Shown piece by piece: positions 27,765 through 38,014 of a stretch of 64,000 bases of DNA. The notes under the pieces were generated by a model. It saw nothing but the letters and a program-made list of their open reading frames with translations, was not told the DNA's origin and made no database searches. The position numbers were made by a program, and so were the translations under genes. The stretch's first letter is position 1; each line of letters begins with the position of its first letter. The stretch lies in contig NZ_JACHEG010000002.1 of the NCBI RefSeq assembly GCF_014201355.1, forward strand, positions 806,001 through 870,000. The letters are read 5' to 3'. Source of the stretch: Aliirhizobium wenxiniae. GTDB taxonomy: Bacteria > Pseudomonadota > Alphaproteobacteria > Rhizobiales > Rhizobiaceae.

Positions 27765-29489
27765 ATGTCAGTTATCGCCTTTTCCCTTCGCAAGAGCGGT
27801 CGCGTGAAAACGCTGATCTCTGCAAAACGCTCGGCCAGAGCGAAGCGGAAGGCGCAGGGCAGTGCGAAGCAGGCAAGATCCCGCCTCGTCATCCTGTCGG
27901 CCTGTTTCATCCTTGCCTATTGCGCAATGTTTGCCCGGATGACCGAATACGGCTTCAGCCCGGCGGAGGCGACTGCATCCATTCCCGCCAACAATAATAT
28001 CGCGGCGCGTCCGGACATTACCGATCGCAACGGCGAGCTTCTGGCAACAGACGTCCACACCGTCTCGATGTTTGCCGAACCCTTCCGCATCGTCGATCTC
28101 GATGAGACGGTGGAGAAGATTTCGGGCCTTTTTCCCGATCTCGATCGCAAGTCGCTCTATGCCAAGCTTGCTGACAAGCGCCAGAAATTCATCTGGGTCC
28201 GCCGCCAGCTGACGCCGAAGCAGCAGAGCGAGGTGCTGAAACTCGGCATCCCCGCCATCGGTTTTCGTCCGGAAGTGAAGCGGTTCTATCCCGATGGCCG
28301 TATCGCAGCCCATGTGCTCGGTTATGTCGATATCGACAATCGCGGCGTCGCCGGCATGGAGAAATATCTCGACATGCAGGGCCTTTCCGACCTGAAGAGC
28401 GTCGGGATGACCACCGAAGAAGCGCTGAAGCCGATCCGCCTTTCGCTCGATATCCGGGTGCAGAACGTCGTCTATGAGGCGGTTCGCCACGCGATGACGG
28501 AATACAAAAGCAAGGCTGCCGGTGCCGCCGTCATCGACATTCATACGGGCGAAGTGCTGGCGCTTGCTTCCGCACCCGATTTCGATCCGAACGATCCGCA
28601 GGCCGATGGCGGAGACGGCTGGCTGAACCGGATGACGAATGGCACGTTCGAAATGGGCTCGACCTTCAAGACCTTCTCGATGGCGATGGCGCTCGATTCC
28701 GGCGTGACAAAACTTTCCGATACGTTCGACGCCACGACGCCGCTTCATTTCGGCCGCTTCACCATTCATGACGACCGCGACGTGCCGCGCCGCTGGCTGA
28801 CAGTACCGGAGGTCTTCCGCTACTCCTCCAATATCGGCACGGCGAAGATGATGGACCGGGTCGGTATGGATAACCAGAAAGCCTATCTCACCAGGTTCGG
28901 GCTTTTGACACGGATGGAAACCGAACTGCCGGAAGTGAAGACGCCGAGCCAGCCGAAAGTGTGGAAGAAGATCAACGCCATCACCATCTCGTTCGGCCAT
29001 GGCGTGGCGACCACGCCGCTGCAGACGGCAGTTGCGGGCGCTGCCCTCGTCAATGGCGGCGAGCTTATCGAGCCGACCTTTTTGCCGCGCACGGCAGAGG
29101 CTGCCGAGCAGACCGCTACACGCATCGTCAAGCCGAGCACGAGCGATACGATCCGCACTCTGTTCAAGCTCAACGGCGAAGAGGGTTCGGGCAAAAGTGC
29201 AGATGTTCCCGGCTTCCATGTCGGCGGCAAGACGGGAACGGCGAATAAGGTCATCAACGGCAAATATTCGCACACGCTGAGCTTCAACGCCTATCTGGCG
29301 GCCTTCCCGATCGATCACCCGCAATATGTCGTCCTGTCCTTCTGCGACGAACCGCTTTCGGGCGAAGGTACGACGAGCACGTTTGCCACCAATACGGCAG
29401 CCCCGATGGTGAAGCAGATCGTTGCGCGTGCAGCACCGATGCTCAACGTCGTCCCGGACTTCGAGCCGACCATGGTGGCGAACTACTGA
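27765..29489 (+). CDS. FtsI-like class B penicillin-binding protein (transpeptidase)
   Basis: 574 residues. It crosslinks peptidoglycan. A Lys/Arg-rich cytoplasmic start, one membrane anchor (about 42-60), the dimerisation module (ARPDITDRNGELLATDV) and the transpeptidase domain are visible. Catalytic motifs are STFK (Ser299, Lys302), SSN (354-356) and KTG (489-491). The size fits FtsI/PBP3. It is outside the dcw cluster, where rhizobial ftsI normally lies, so it may be a second class B PBP. A chemoreceptor gene follows. Confidence 0.9.
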   Translation: MSVIAFSLRKSGRVKTLISAKRSARAKRKAQGSAKQARSRLVILSACFILAYCAMFARMTEYGFSPAEATASIPANNNIAARPDITDRNGELLATDVHTVSMFAEPFRIVDLDETVEKISGLFPDLDRKSLYAKLADKRQKFIWVRRQLTPKQQSEVLKLGIPAIGFRPEVKRFYPDGRIAAHVLGYVDIDNRGVAGMEKYLDMQGLSDLKSVGMTTEEALKPIRLSLDIRVQNVVYEAVRHAMTEYKSKAAGAAVIDIHTGEVLALASAPDFDPNDPQADGGDGWLNRMTNGTFEMGSTFKTFSMAMALDSGVTKLSDTFDATTPLHFGRFTIHDDRDVPRRWLTVPEVFRYSSNIGTAKMMDRVGMDNQKAYLTRFGLLTRMETELPEVKTPSQPKVWKKINAITISFGHGVATTPLQTAVAGAALVNGGELIEPTFLPRTAEAAEQTATRIVKPSTSDTIRTLFKLNGEEGSGKSADVPGFHVGGKTGTANKVINGKYSHTLSFNAYLAAFPIDHPQYVVLSFCDEPLSGEGTTSTFATNTAAPMVKQIVARAAPMLNVVPDFEPTMVANY

Positions 29490-29609
29490 GACAGCCGGCC
29501 CCGATGAAAAATTCGCTTCTCGGGGTCGAAGCGCACCGCAACCGAAATCGCGATGAAATTTGTCGACACCACCTGTGCGGGTATAATTTTAGATAGATGT
29601 AAAATAATA

Positions 29610-29621
29610 TATTAGCTAATA
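29610..29621. promoter_or_regulatory. AT-rich palindrome upstream of chemoreceptor gene
   Basis: TATTAGCTAATA is a perfect 12-bp palindrome within an unusually AT-rich stretch (29580-29635), 64 bp before the chemoreceptor start. It is probably part of the promoter or a regulator site; the binding protein is unknown. Confidence 0.3.
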
Positions 29622-29684
29622 GGCAATCATAAAGACCTGCCGCTACCATGGCCTCGACGCACTCTCTGCACACGGGGCATTTCG

Positions 29685-31634
29685 ATGAAGCACATCTCGA
29701 TCGTCGGCAAGTTCATGGCCATCATGGCGTTGTTCGGTATCTTCGCCATCGCCATTGCGGGTTACAGCAGTTCACGCATCTATGAGATCAACGGTTCCTA
29801 TGGCGATCTTCTACACAAGGAGAGTACGGCATCGCTTTCGGTAGCGCGCGCCAACCGGTCGATCCAGATGGCGCGGGCGGCGATAGGTGATCTTTTGATG
29901 TCGCGCACGCCGGAGGGCAATGCGGCCGCGACCGCGGAACTACAGCATGCGCAGGCGGGATTTTCCGAGCGGATGGATGCGGCGATCGGCATTCTTTCTG
30001 ATAACCGGGACCTGCATGCGTTGAAAGCTGCCGGCCTTTCGATCCTTCAGCAATCCTGCGCACCGGCAATCAGGCTTGGCGAGGTCGCAAAGACGGAGAG
30101 CGAGATACAGGCATCGCAGGAAGCTTTCCTTACCGGCTGCCAGCCGCAGTTCGCCGCATTTGCCGAAACGTCGACGAAAATCACCGACACGATCATCAGT
30201 AGCGTATCGGGCAAGGCCGAAACTCTCGGCAGTGCAGCCAACACCACGGCATTGACTACGCTTGGCGGCGTCCTGCTCGGTCTTATCCTCGTGCTGTCGG
30301 TCGGATTCTTTGCCATTCGCAGCTGGCTGGTGCGGCCGATCAAGCAATTGCAGGCAACAATGGTCAACTTGGCCAACGGCAATCTTTCCGTCACGATCGA
30401 CGGCGTTGATCGCCGCGACGAGGTGGGCCAGATGGCTGGTGCGGTGCAGGTATTCAAGGATAACGGCCTGCGCACCCGCGAAATGCAACAGCAGGCAGAA
30501 GACAACCGCAGCGCCCAGGATGCGGAGCGCCAGCGCAATGCGGAAACCGACCGCGTGCGGGCAGCAAACATGGCGCAGGCAACGGAAGGGCTGGCAGAGG
30601 GGTTGAAGCAGCTTTCAGGCGGCAATCTGGCAGTCACGCTTAACCGGCCGTTCAGCCCGGATTTCGAGGGGCTTCGATCGGATTTCAATTCCGCCGTGGC
30701 GCAGTTGCGTGACACCATGCAGGCTGTTTCGGACGCCACCGGCGCGATCGACAGCGGTTCGCGCGAACTTTCCCAGAGCGCCGGGGATCTTTCCCGCAGA
30801 ACAGAACAGCAAGCCGCCTCGCTGGAGGAGACCGCAGCAGCACTCGACGAGATCACCTCGAATGTCACCAATTCCTCTAACCGCACGGAAGAGGCGCGCG
30901 GAATGGCCGTGGAAGCCAATCAATCGGCGTTGCAATCGGGTGAGGTGGTCGCGAAGGCGGTCAATGCGATGCAGAAGATCGAACAGTCGTCGGAACAGAT
31001 TTCCAGCATTATCGGGGTGATCGACGAGATCGCCTTCCAGACCAATCTTCTGGCGCTGAATGCGGGTGTGGAGGCAGCCCGCGCAGGTGAAGCGGGCAAA
31101 GGTTTTGCGGTGGTAGCCCAGGAAGTGCGCGAACTCGCCCAGCGCTCGGCCCAGGCGGCAAAGGAGATCAAGGAGCTGATCCGTAACTCCGCCGATGAGG
31201 TCAGAAGCGGCGTTTCGCTGGTCAGCGCTACCGGTATTGCGCTTGCCGGCATTCGCGATCACGTCTCGGCGATCAATAGCCAGCTGGATGCGATTGCCAC
31301 ATCATCGAAGGAACAGTCGGTCGGCATGTCGCAGGTGAATGTTGCGGTCAACCAGATGGACCAGGTCACGCAGCAGAATGCCGCCATGGTGGAAGAGGCA
31401 AACAGCGCCAGCGTGGCGCTTGCCGGTGAAGCGGAGCGGCTGCGTGTGCTGGTGTCCCGCTTCGATCTCGGTGGGGATGCGCCAATCGCAACGGCCGCCG
31501 CTGTGCGCGCCGTCTCGCCCGCAGCGCAGGCGCGTCAGGTTCACTCCTCGCCCGCCCGGGTGCTGGCAGGAAAACTGGCGGCCGGACTGGGGCTCGCTCC
31601 GAGTGCTTCCGGAGATAACTGGGAAGAGTTCTAA
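29685..31634 (+). CDS. Methyl-accepting chemotaxis protein
   Basis: 649 residues. TM1 (about 8-28) and TM2 (about 189-215) flank a periplasmic helical sensor domain. A HAMP domain follows ([20 protein letters not shown]) and then a signalling domain with the MCP hairpin tip [28 protein letters not shown] segment. The end is NWEEF, an aromatic-x-x-aromatic pentapeptide tether like the CheR/CheB docking site of E. coli receptors (NWETF). Ligand is unknown. It is followed by a convergent LysE gene only 1 bp apart. Confidence 0.94.
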   Translation: MKHISIVGKFMAIMALFGIFAIAIAGYSSSRIYEINGSYGDLLHKESTASLSVARANRSIQMARAAIGDLLMSRTPEGNAAATAELQHAQAGFSERMDAAIGILSDNRDLHALKAAGLSILQQSCAPAIRLGEVAKTESEIQASQEAFLTGCQPQFAAFAETSTKITDTIISSVSGKAETLGSAANTTALTTLGGVLLGLILVLSVGFFAIRSWLVRPIKQLQATMVNLANGNLSVTIDGVDRRDEVGQMAGAVQVFKDNGLRTREMQQQAEDNRSAQDAERQRNAETDRVRAANMAQATEGLAEGLKQLSGGNLAVTLNRPFSPDFEGLRSDFNSAVAQLRDTMQAVSDATGAIDSGSRELSQSAGDLSRRTEQQAASLEETAAALDEITSNVTNSSNRTEEARGMAVEANQSALQSGEVVAKAVNAMQKIEQSSEQISSIIGVIDEIAFQTNLLALNAGVEAARAGEAGKGFAVVAQEVRELAQRSAQAAKEIKELIRNSADEVRSGVSLVSATGIALAGIRDHVSAINSQLDAIATSSKEQSVGMSQVNVAVNQMDQVTQQNAAMVEEANSASVALAGEAERLRVLVSRFDLGGDAPIATAAAVRAVSPAAQARQVHSSPARVLAGKLAAGLGLAPSASGDNWEEF

Positions 31635-31635
31635 G

Positions 31636-32241
31636 CTACCGCGTTCCTTCGGTCGCAAGCTTCACCCCAAGTGCAGCAAAGGATGCGGCGAAGGCGCGGC
31701 GCATCCAGTTCATCGCGGTTTCGCTTTGCAGCAGATATTGCCGCCCAGTCGCGGCAATCGCGGCATAACCGATAAACACGATGAAGGTCATGGCGGTGAA
31801 GCCGAGACCCAGTTCGACCAACAGCCCAACCGGGCTTCCAGCAGGCACAAACTGCGGGATGAAGGCGACGAAGAACAACGGCAGTTTCGGGTTCAGTATA
31901 TTCAGCAGAACGCCGCTGCGGATAAACTGCAGCGGGGATTTTGGTTCCGTTGGGCGCACCGACAGCCCGCCTCGTCCTTTCAAAACCGCCCAGGCCATCC
32001 AGAGCAGATAAGCAACGCCGGCGAATTTGATCGCCTGGAACAGAACCGCGCTCGTGTGGAGAATAGCGGCAAGACCAGCCATGGCGACGACAAGATGGAT
32101 GACCGTCGCAATCGTGCAACCGATCGCAGCCCAGAAACCCGCCTTCAATCCGCCACCAAGTGTCGATGACAGCGTGTAGACGACACCGATGCCAGGCGAG
32201 AGGCATATTATGAAAGCCGTCACCAGATATTCGAAGGTCAT
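31636..32241 (-). CDS. LysE/RhtB-family amino acid exporter
   Basis: 201 residues with five to six membrane helices. The start MTFEYLVTAFIICLSPGIGV and NILNPKLPLFFVAFIPQFV are typical of LysE/RhtB translocators, which export amino acids such as lysine, homoserine or threonine. Substrate is not identifiable. Its stop lies 1 bp from the chemoreceptor stop (convergent). Confidence 0.9.
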   Translation of the reverse strand: MTFEYLVTAFIICLSPGIGVVYTLSSTLGGGLKAGFWAAIGCTIATVIHLVVAMAGLAAILHTSAVLFQAIKFAGVAYLLWMAWAVLKGRGGLSVRPTEPKSPLQFIRSGVLLNILNPKLPLFFVAFIPQFVPAGSPVGLLVELGLGFTAMTFIVFIGYAAIAATGRQYLLQSETAMNWMRRAFAASFAALGVKLATEGTR

Positions 32242-32357
32242 CCCTCACTCCCTTCCATGATCGCAATGCGAAGACAGGGTTGCAAGGATGGAGCAGGAAA
32301 GCGCATCGATCAAGCTGTGTGCGCCGCCGAAAGATATTCTTCAATCTTCGACGCAAT

Positions 32358-32380
32358 AAAAAGGGCGACCGAAGTCGCCC
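32358..32380 (-). terminator. Rho-independent terminator of the small secreted-protein gene
   Basis: On the minus strand GGGCGAC and GTCGCCC form a 7-bp stem with a TTCG loop followed by TTTTTATT. It lies 28 bp past the stop of the 106-residue gene (32408). Confidence 0.85.
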
Positions 32381-32407
32381 TGCTTAAACTCTGTCGTTGT
32401 CTCGCGC

Positions 32408-32728
32408 TCAGTAAACACTACGACTGTTATGCGTCTTGCGGTAGATGTTGCGCGAGGCGCGATCCTGCATCTGTTCAATCTTTCGGCGTTCGCCGCGCGT
32501 CACATACCCATCGCGAGCCGTCCGTGCCTTGAAACGGTCGATACGGTTCTGCTGGCGCTGGATCTGGCGCAATTCGCCAGGCGTCAGTTCGCCTCTCGCC
32601 GCGCCGCGATAGATGCGATAGTCCTGACGGTGTTCACGGGCCTCGCTGCGATAGGTCTGCGCCTGGGACAGGGTCGGAATGGTTGCGGCCATCATAAGGG
32701 CCACTGCGCCGATGACGATCTTCTTCAT
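32408..32728 (-). CDS. Small secreted Arg-rich protein of unknown function
   Basis: 106 residues. A signal peptide is clear (MKKIVIGAVALMMAATIPTLSQA, cleavage after AQA or SQA). The mature part is highly basic, with repeated polar motifs (QDYRIYRG, QRQQNRIDRF, RGERRKIEQMQDRASRNIYR). Rhizobial genomes contain related short periplasmic proteins; no function is assigned. It has its own terminator (32358-32380). Confidence 0.75.
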   Translation of the reverse strand: MKKIVIGAVALMMAATIPTLSQAQTYRSEAREHRQDYRIYRGAARGELTPGELRQIQRQQNRIDRFKARTARDGYVTRGERRKIEQMQDRASRNIYRKTHNSRSVY

Positions 32729-33369
32729 GCCTTACTCCTTTTGACGGTCATACTCGCTTGAAGAGCGAGGCGACGATGGAGAGATAACGGTGAACCGGGC
32801 CTGAAGGTTTCATTCACAAAGCGCAACGAAGTGAAACGAATTGGCTCACTTATTCGCAACGTCGCAGCAATCGGGCGGGGAAGCTTTGTCTCGCTGATCC
32901 CAGTAAAATCAGGATTATGACGTGAATTTTGCGCCGCTTCATCCCCGCTGCGAATGGCGGTCACATAATCATGTCGCTTTCGCCACCGGAGTGTTTCGCG
33001 AGACGTTCGTGGGCAGGCGGAAGCTGGCATAAGGCCTGTCGCAGTCACGCCTGCGGCATGCAAGGCATGTCCGCAAGCCGACCCATCCTCATGAAAGGAA
33101 GAAATCGAGGGAAACCGGCAGGACATCAACCAATATGCCAGGCCGCGCAATTGCAACGCCACCCAAACCTATATCCCGATTCCGCATTTGCGCGGCCTCT
33201 CCCCTGTTTCACATCACGCGCCAAGCTTTGCCTGGATCGTTCATTTTTAGCGAACAATTTGTCCACCTTCGTTCATCTTTCGGGGTGCCGATAAACGTGG
33301 CACATACAGCTCCAGAGAATTCAACCGCTGGCCCGAAAGACCGGAGCTGGCGAATATCTGGAGACTTCC
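32729..33369. other. Long intergenic region between a small secreted protein gene and doxX
   Basis: 641 bases with no gene I can support; the frames present are unlike any family and lack ribosome sites. The right end contains GTTC repeats (33239-33283, listed separately) that may regulate doxX. The middle holds nothing recognisable and could hide a small RNA. Confidence 0.5.
33239..33283 (+). promoter_or_regulatory. Repeated GTTCAT-TTT motif upstream of doxX
   Basis: CGTTCATTTTTAGCGAAC (GTTC...GAAC inverted repeat, 33239-33255) is followed by a second similar half, CGTTCATCTTTCGG (about 33270-33283), 31 bp away. This LysR- or MarR-type layout suggests a regulator of the redox-linked DoxX gene. 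The partner regulator is not adjacent. Confidence 0.35.
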
Positions 33370-33816
33370 ATGTCTAGCTCGCAAAACACCATCGTCCTGA
33401 TCGCCCGTATCCTTCTGTCCTTCATCTTCATCTATTCCGGCTTCGGCAAGCTGACCGATCCGGCAGGCACCGCCGGCATGATCACCGGTGCAGGCCTGCC
33501 TGCTGCGACGGCTCTCGCCTATCTCGCCGGCCTGTTCGAATTCGTCACCGGTCTTGCCGTTCTCGTCGGCTTCCAGACCAAGATTGTCGGCTGGGCGCTG
33601 GCACTCTTCTGCATCTTCACCGGCGCCGTCTTCCATTCCGGCACCGTTGCCGTTCCCGGCTGGCCTGACCCGGCTCTCGGCTGGATCAATGCGCTGAACG
33701 GCATCATGCTGATGAAGAATTTCACGCTGGCCGGCGCATACATCCTGCTCGCAACCTTCGGCCCGGGCGCATATTCCATCGACGCCCGCCGTGGTTCCGT
33801 CGCAATTGCCGCCTAA
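33370..33816 (+). CDS. DoxX family membrane protein
   Basis: 148 residues with four membrane helices (LIARILLSFIFIYSGFGKL; ATALAYLAGLFEFVTGLAVL; IVGWALALFCIFTGAVF; LAGAYILLATFGPGAY). This matches DoxX/YphA-type proteins, which are associated with oxidative stress and redox status of the membrane. GGAG precedes the ATG. A strong terminator follows (33845-33873). Confidence 0.88.
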   Translation: MSSSQNTIVLIARILLSFIFIYSGFGKLTDPAGTAGMITGAGLPAATALAYLAGLFEFVTGLAVLVGFQTKIVGWALALFCIFTGAVFHSGTVAVPGWPDPALGWINALNGIMLMKNFTLAGAYILLATFGPGAYSIDARRGSVAIAA

Positions 33817-33844
33817 CGATTATCAAATCCCTGCCAAGACATTC

Positions 33845-33873
33845 CCGCCGGACCAACATCCGGCGGTTTTTTT
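33845..33873 (+). terminator. Rho-independent terminator after doxX
   Basis: CCGCCGGA and TCCGGCGG form an 8-bp stem around a 6-base loop, followed by seven T. It lies 29 bp after the DoxX stop and just before the convergent methyltransferase stop. Confidence 0.9.
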
Positions 33874-33895
33874 ATTGTCTGGATAAAGGACTGTT

Positions 33896-34513
33896 CTAGC
33901 GGCGGATATTTTTGGCGAGCCAGACGGTCGCGCCGCCGCAGGCAGGATCCTGCGAAATCTGGGCGACCACCTTAAAGCCGTTCTTCTGCAGCAGTGCCTC
34001 ATATTCGGCCTTTGACAGGCTGGCATGGTAAAGCGGCTCGCCGCCGAACTCGCCCATCGCCTCACCTTCGAAATGACCGCTGGTAAACATCAGCGCAGCA
34101 CCCGGACCGGCAAGCGCGCCGAAGCGCGGAAACATCGCCCGCTGGTCATCGGCATTCAGGTGAAAGAAGCTGTGCCACGCAAGAATGCCGGAAAACTTGG
34201 TCGGTATGTAAAACTTCCGCATGTCGTCTTCATGCCAGGCCATGCCCGGAAACCGCTCGCGCGCCAGCCCGATCAGCGTTTTCGACGTATCGACGCCGGT
34301 GACATGAAAACCTCTGCTGATCAGGTGCGCAGCCATCGGCTCGGCCGCCCCGCAACCGAGATCCAGCACATGGCCGCGCTGCGCGATAAGCCCGCTAAAA
34401 TGATCGAGCCAGGGCCGTTCGAACAGATTGCGGCCGCGCACCTTGTCGAAGGCCAGCGCGTGTCGCTCGTAAAGCCCAATAATGTTGGCGTCTGCGCCCG
34501 ACATCCTGGTCAC
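33896..34513 (-). CDS. Class I SAM-dependent methyltransferase, coupled to hisG
   Basis: 205 residues. SAM motif I is [11 protein letters not shown] (about 49-59), with VTGVDTS as motif II and a [12 protein letters not shown] segment after it. The type is small-molecule class I methyltransferase; the substrate is not known. The ATG at 34513 overlaps the hisG stop (ATGA), so it is translated together with hisG in the leftward hisS-hisZ-hisG set. A histidine-pathway substrate or simple operon hitch-hiking are both possible. Confidence 0.85.
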   Translation of the reverse strand: MTRMSGADANIIGLYERHALAFDKVRGRNLFERPWLDHFSGLIAQRGHVLDLGCGAAEPMAAHLISRGFHVTGVDTSKTLIGLARERFPGMAWHEDDMRKFYIPTKFSGILAWHSFFHLNADDQRAMFPRFGALAGPGAALMFTSGHFEGEAMGEFGGEPLYHASLSKAEYEALLQKNGFKVVAQISQDPACGGATVWLAKNIRR

Positions 34514-35208
34514 ACGGCCTTGCGGACCGCCTCGACGATCGCCGCGATGCGGGCGTCGCCCTCGTGCTCGGCCTTGCGGGCGCGAACAAGGCAGGCTTCC
34601 GACTTCAGGATCACGCCATCGGACAGGATCTTCAGGTGATTGGCCTTCAGCGTCGAGCCGGTCGAGGTGATGTCGACGATGATATCCGCCTGTCCCGCGG
34701 CAGGCGCTCCTTCGGTGGCGCCAAGGCTTTCGACGATGCGATAGAGCTGGATGCCGTGACTTCCCGAAAAATGCTGCTGCGTCAGCCGCCAGTATTTGGT
34801 GGCGATCTGCAGACGGCGGCCATGGCGCGAGCGGAAGTCGGCGGCAACGTCACCAAGATCCGCCATCGTGTCGACATCGAGCCAGATCTCCGGCACGGCG
34901 ACGACGACATCCGCATGGCCGAAGCCGAGGCGGGCCGAAATTTCGACCTTACGGTCGGCATCTGCCAAACCTTCGCGGATCAGGTCTTCACCGGTCACGC
35001 CGAAATCGACCGTTCCGGCACCGATCTCGCGGGCAATCTCGGAGGCAGACAGGAAGGCGATCTCGATATCGTCGTGACCGTCGACCTTGCCGCGATAGGA
35101 GCGCTCGTTACCGACGGCAACGATCGGCATGCCGGCGCGCTCGAAGATTGCGGACGCATCTTCCTTCATGCGGCCCTTGGAGGGGAGAGCGATGGTAATC
35201 ATAGACAT
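34510..35208 (-). CDS. hisG: ATP phosphoribosyltransferase catalytic subunit, short form (HisG)
   Basis: 232 residues, the short form lacking the C-terminal regulatory domain, which needs HisZ. It catalyses the first step of histidine synthesis. Family signatures are [23 protein letters not shown] and [19 protein letters not shown]. The start is coupled to hisZ (1-bp overlap at 35208) and the stop to the methyltransferase (4-bp overlap). Confidence 0.95.
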   Translation of the reverse strand: MSMITIALPSKGRMKEDASAIFERAGMPIVAVGNERSYRGKVDGHDDIEIAFLSASEIAREIGAGTVDFGVTGEDLIREGLADADRKVEISARLGFGHADVVVAVPEIWLDVDTMADLGDVAADFRSRHGRRLQIATKYWRLTQQHFSGSHGIQLYRIVESLGATEGAPAAGQADIIVDITSTGSTLKANHLKILSDGVILKSEACLVRARKAEHEGDARIAAIVEAVRKAV

Positions 35209-36317
35209 CAGCGCGCCCTCGCCTGTTCGATCCGGTCGAGCCAGAGCGAGAAGCCCACGGCCGGAATATCTTCGTTCGCACCGAGAAGCGTCATCAGCCG
35301 GTCAAAACGCCCGCCACCGGCCAGAACCGCGTTGTCGCGGCTGACTTCGAAGACGAGCCCGGTGTAATAATCGAGCGGACGGCCGAAAGCGGCGCGGTAG
35401 GTCACCTTGGTCAGGTCGACACCGAGATCGGCCATGGCCTCCGCGCGTGCCTGAAACGTCACGAGTGCCGCACCCATGGCAAGCCCCGCCGCATCGGCGA
35501 AACCGGCCAGCGCTGCGGGAGCCTCGGAAAGTGACATTTCCAGCGACAGGAATTCGCTCAGGAGAAGAAGCGCCGAGCCATCGAGCCTTGTTTCGGCCAG
35601 CGATTGCTTTTCCTTCAGCCGGGCTGCGATTTCGCGCGGCGAGCGGCTGGCATTGGTGGAGTACCCCGTCTCTTCCATGGTCCGGTCGATATGGGCGATC
35701 AGCGCCGCCTCGTCCTGGCTCAGAAGCGCGGCAAGCTCTGGTGACAGACCCGTTTCAGCCTGCGGGCTCGCCAGCGTCATCAGCAGGTGCCGCAGATGGG
35801 CATTGTTGCCGAACGACTGGATCAGCCGCTTCTGCCAACCGCCGGGAAGCCCGAGCGCACGAACGACCGCCTCGAACACAGCCTGGTCGCCCAGCGTCAC
35901 GTTCAACCGGCGGCCGGGTATGAGGTTGTGCAGGATCTGCATCGCATCATTGACAGCGCGCGCATCGGCATTGGCCGTTGCGGTCTCGCCGAGATCCTCG
36001 ATACCGGCCTGATAAAACTCGTTATCCCCCTCGCGGCGCTGGCGGAACACTTCGCCAAGATAACAGTAACGCCGCGGTGTGCCGGTGGCGTTTTCGATAT
36101 GGCGCAGGCACACCGGAATGGTGAATTCCGGCCGCAGGCACAGGCTCTCGCCCGTTTCGCTTTCGGTGAGGAAGATGCGGCGACGCAGGTCTTCGCCCGC
36201 CATGTCGAGAAAGGGTGCTGCGGGCTGGATGACGGGCGTATCGATACGCGCGGTACCGCGCGCGGCGAATTCATCGAGCAGGTGGGTCGAGAATTCGGGC
36301 ATGTTGATCAGAGGCAT
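35208..36317 (-). CDS. hisZ: ATP phosphoribosyltransferase regulatory subunit HisZ
   Basis: 369 residues. It is a class II HisRS-like paralogue that activates short HisG and gives histidine feedback. Visible features are [16 protein letters not shown] (motif 2-like) and the fold of HisRS without tRNA-binding C-terminus. It follows hisS after 30 bp. The [10 protein letters not shown] start matches short-form HisZ. Its presence explains why HisG here is short. Confidence 0.93.
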   Translation of the reverse strand: MPLINMPEFSTHLLDEFAARGTARIDTPVIQPAAPFLDMAGEDLRRRIFLTESETGESLCLRPEFTIPVCLRHIENATGTPRRYCYLGEVFRQRREGDNEFYQAGIEDLGETATANADARAVNDAMQILHNLIPGRRLNVTLGDQAVFEAVVRALGLPGGWQKRLIQSFGNNAHLRHLLMTLASPQAETGLSPELAALLSQDEAALIAHIDRTMEETGYSTNASRSPREIAARLKEKQSLAETRLDGSALLLLSEFLSLEMSLSEAPAALAGFADAAGLAMGAALVTFQARAEAMADLGVDLTKVTYRAAFGRPLDYYTGLVFEVSRDNAVLAGGGRFDRLMTLLGANEDIPAVGFSLWLDRIEQARAR

Positions 36318-36347
36318 GGGCGCACTCCCGGAATGTTGGAGAGACGC

Positions 36348-37868
36348 TTAAACATCCTTGGCCCGCCTGCGGTCTTCGGCCTGGGCAGCCAGGATTTCCT
36401 TCACCTTGGCGACGAGGTCGGCTTCGGAGACAGTCTCCTGCGCCACACGGGCCTCACGCCAGGACGCGTTATCCTCGATCTCGCCCGAAAGACGCTTGCC
36501 CTCGATCAGATCCTTGATCTGCACGACACCTGTCGCGCGCTCATCGCCGCCCTGGATGATGGCGATCGGGCAGCCGCGGCGGTCGGCATATTTCAGCTGA
36601 TTGCCGAATTTCTTCCAGTTGCCCTGGTACATTTCGGCGCGGATGCCTTCGGCACGCAGCGCCTGGGTGAAGCGCTGGTAACGGCCCATGCTTTCCACAT
36701 CGCCATCCATGACGGTGACGAGAACCGGAGCGATCACCTCGTCCTGGCCGAGCTTGCCGAGGTTCTTCAGCGCCGTCATCAGGCGCGAGACGCCGATGGA
36801 GAAACCCGTGGCCGGAACCGGCTGGCCCATGAAGCGCGACACGAGACCATCATAACGGCCACCGCCGCCGACAGAGCCGAAGACGACCTTTTCACCCTTC
36901 TCGTTGGTCACGTCGAAGGTCAGTTCGGCTTCGAAGACCGGACCGGTGTAATATTCGAGGCCGCGGACGACGGAAGGATCGATTTTGATGCGGTCCGCTC
37001 CGTAACCTGCACCGGTCGCCAAGGCACCGATCGTGTTCAACTCGTCGACGCCTTCTCCACCTCTTTCGGTGCCGGCAACCAACTCGCCGAGCTGGGCGGC
37101 GCTTTCCGCATAGTCCTTGATGCCGACGAAGAAGAGAACCTTGTCGATCTGCTCCGCATTGAGGCCTGCGCCCTTGGTGAAGTCACCGCTCTCGTCCTTG
37201 CGGCCTTCGCCGAGCAAAAGCTTCACGCCTTCCGGGCCGAACTTGTCGAGCTTGTCGATGGCGCGTAACACGTTCAGGCGCTGGCCGGCTTTGTCATCGC
37301 CGCCGAGGCCGATCGCTTCCATGACGCCGTCGAGAACCTTGCGGTTGTTCACCCGGATCACGTAGTCGCCGCGCTTGATGCCGAGCGCTTCCATCGTGTC
37401 GGCCATCATCATGCACATTTCGGCATCGGCCTGAACGCCCGGTGCGCCGACCGTATCGGCATCGAACTGCATGAACTGGCGGAAACGGCCAGGGCCGGGC
37501 TTTTCGTTGCGGAACACGTAACCGGCGCGATAGGTGCGGAACGGCAGTTGGATCTCGTTGAAATTCTCCGCGACATGACGGGCAAGCGGTGCCGTCAGAT
37601 CATAACGAAGCGACATCCACTGCTCGTCGTCGTCCTGCAGCGAAAAGACGCCTTCGTTGGGGCGGTCGCTATCGGGCAGGAACTTGCCGAGCGCGTCGGT
37701 ATATTCGAACAGCGGCGTTTCGACCGGATCGAAACCGTAACGCTCATAGACCTCGCGGATTTTCGCGGTCATCTCGTTGGTCGCATGGATATCGGCAGCC
37801 GAGCGGTCGACAAAACCGCGCGGCAGGCGGGCCTTGAGTTTCTGTGGCTTTTTCTGCTTGTCGCTCAT
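36348..37868 (-). CDS. hisS: Histidyl-tRNA synthetase
   Basis: 506 residues. Class II motifs are [15 protein letters not shown] (motif 2 region), [14 protein letters not shown] and [11 protein letters not shown] (motif 3 area), and the C-terminal anticodon domain begins around VLVTVMDGD. It charges tRNA-His. It heads the leftward hisS-hisZ-hisG operon, a usual rhizobial arrangement where synthetase, its paralogue and pathway enzyme are linked. Confidence 0.96.
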   Translation of the reverse strand: MSDKQKKPQKLKARLPRGFVDRSAADIHATNEMTAKIREVYERYGFDPVETPLFEYTDALGKFLPDSDRPNEGVFSLQDDDEQWMSLRYDLTAPLARHVAENFNEIQLPFRTYRAGYVFRNEKPGPGRFRQFMQFDADTVGAPGVQADAEMCMMMADTMEALGIKRGDYVIRVNNRKVLDGVMEAIGLGGDDKAGQRLNVLRAIDKLDKFGPEGVKLLLGEGRKDESGDFTKGAGLNAEQIDKVLFFVGIKDYAESAAQLGELVAGTERGGEGVDELNTIGALATGAGYGADRIKIDPSVVRGLEYYTGPVFEAELTFDVTNEKGEKVVFGSVGGGGRYDGLVSRFMGQPVPATGFSIGVSRLMTALKNLGKLGQDEVIAPVLVTVMDGDVESMGRYQRFTQALRAEGIRAEMYQGNWKKFGNQLKYADRRGCPIAIIQGGDERATGVVQIKDLIEGKRLSGEIEDNASWREARVAQETVSEADLVAKVKEILAAQAEDRRRAKDV

Positions 37869-37992
37869 GATCGATATCCATTGCTTTGTGGCCTTTCGGA
37901 AAGGCCGAAAATACGAGCGGTTTCTTAGAGGATCATGCCTTGAGCGGCAAGGGCGGCGGCTGGCGAAGTATCAAGCCGGATGGTATATATCC

Positions 37993-38008
37993 GATCCTCA
38001 AAGGGATC
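37993..38008 (+). promoter_or_regulatory. Inverted repeat overlapping ribosome site of RelB-like gene
   Basis: GATCC (37993-37997) and GGATC (38004-38008) form an inverted repeat with a 6-base loop, and the right arm includes the AGGGA ribosome site 7 bp before the ATG at 38015. Antitoxin autoregulation is plausible. TATATAT just upstream could be a -10 element. Confidence 0.4.
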
Positions 38009-38014
38009 ATCGCC

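Noticed and set aside
27768..29324. Minus-strand frame of 518 codons opposite the FtsI-like gene
   Set aside because: Antisense to a gene with all transpeptidase motifs; no domain recognised in the opposite frame.
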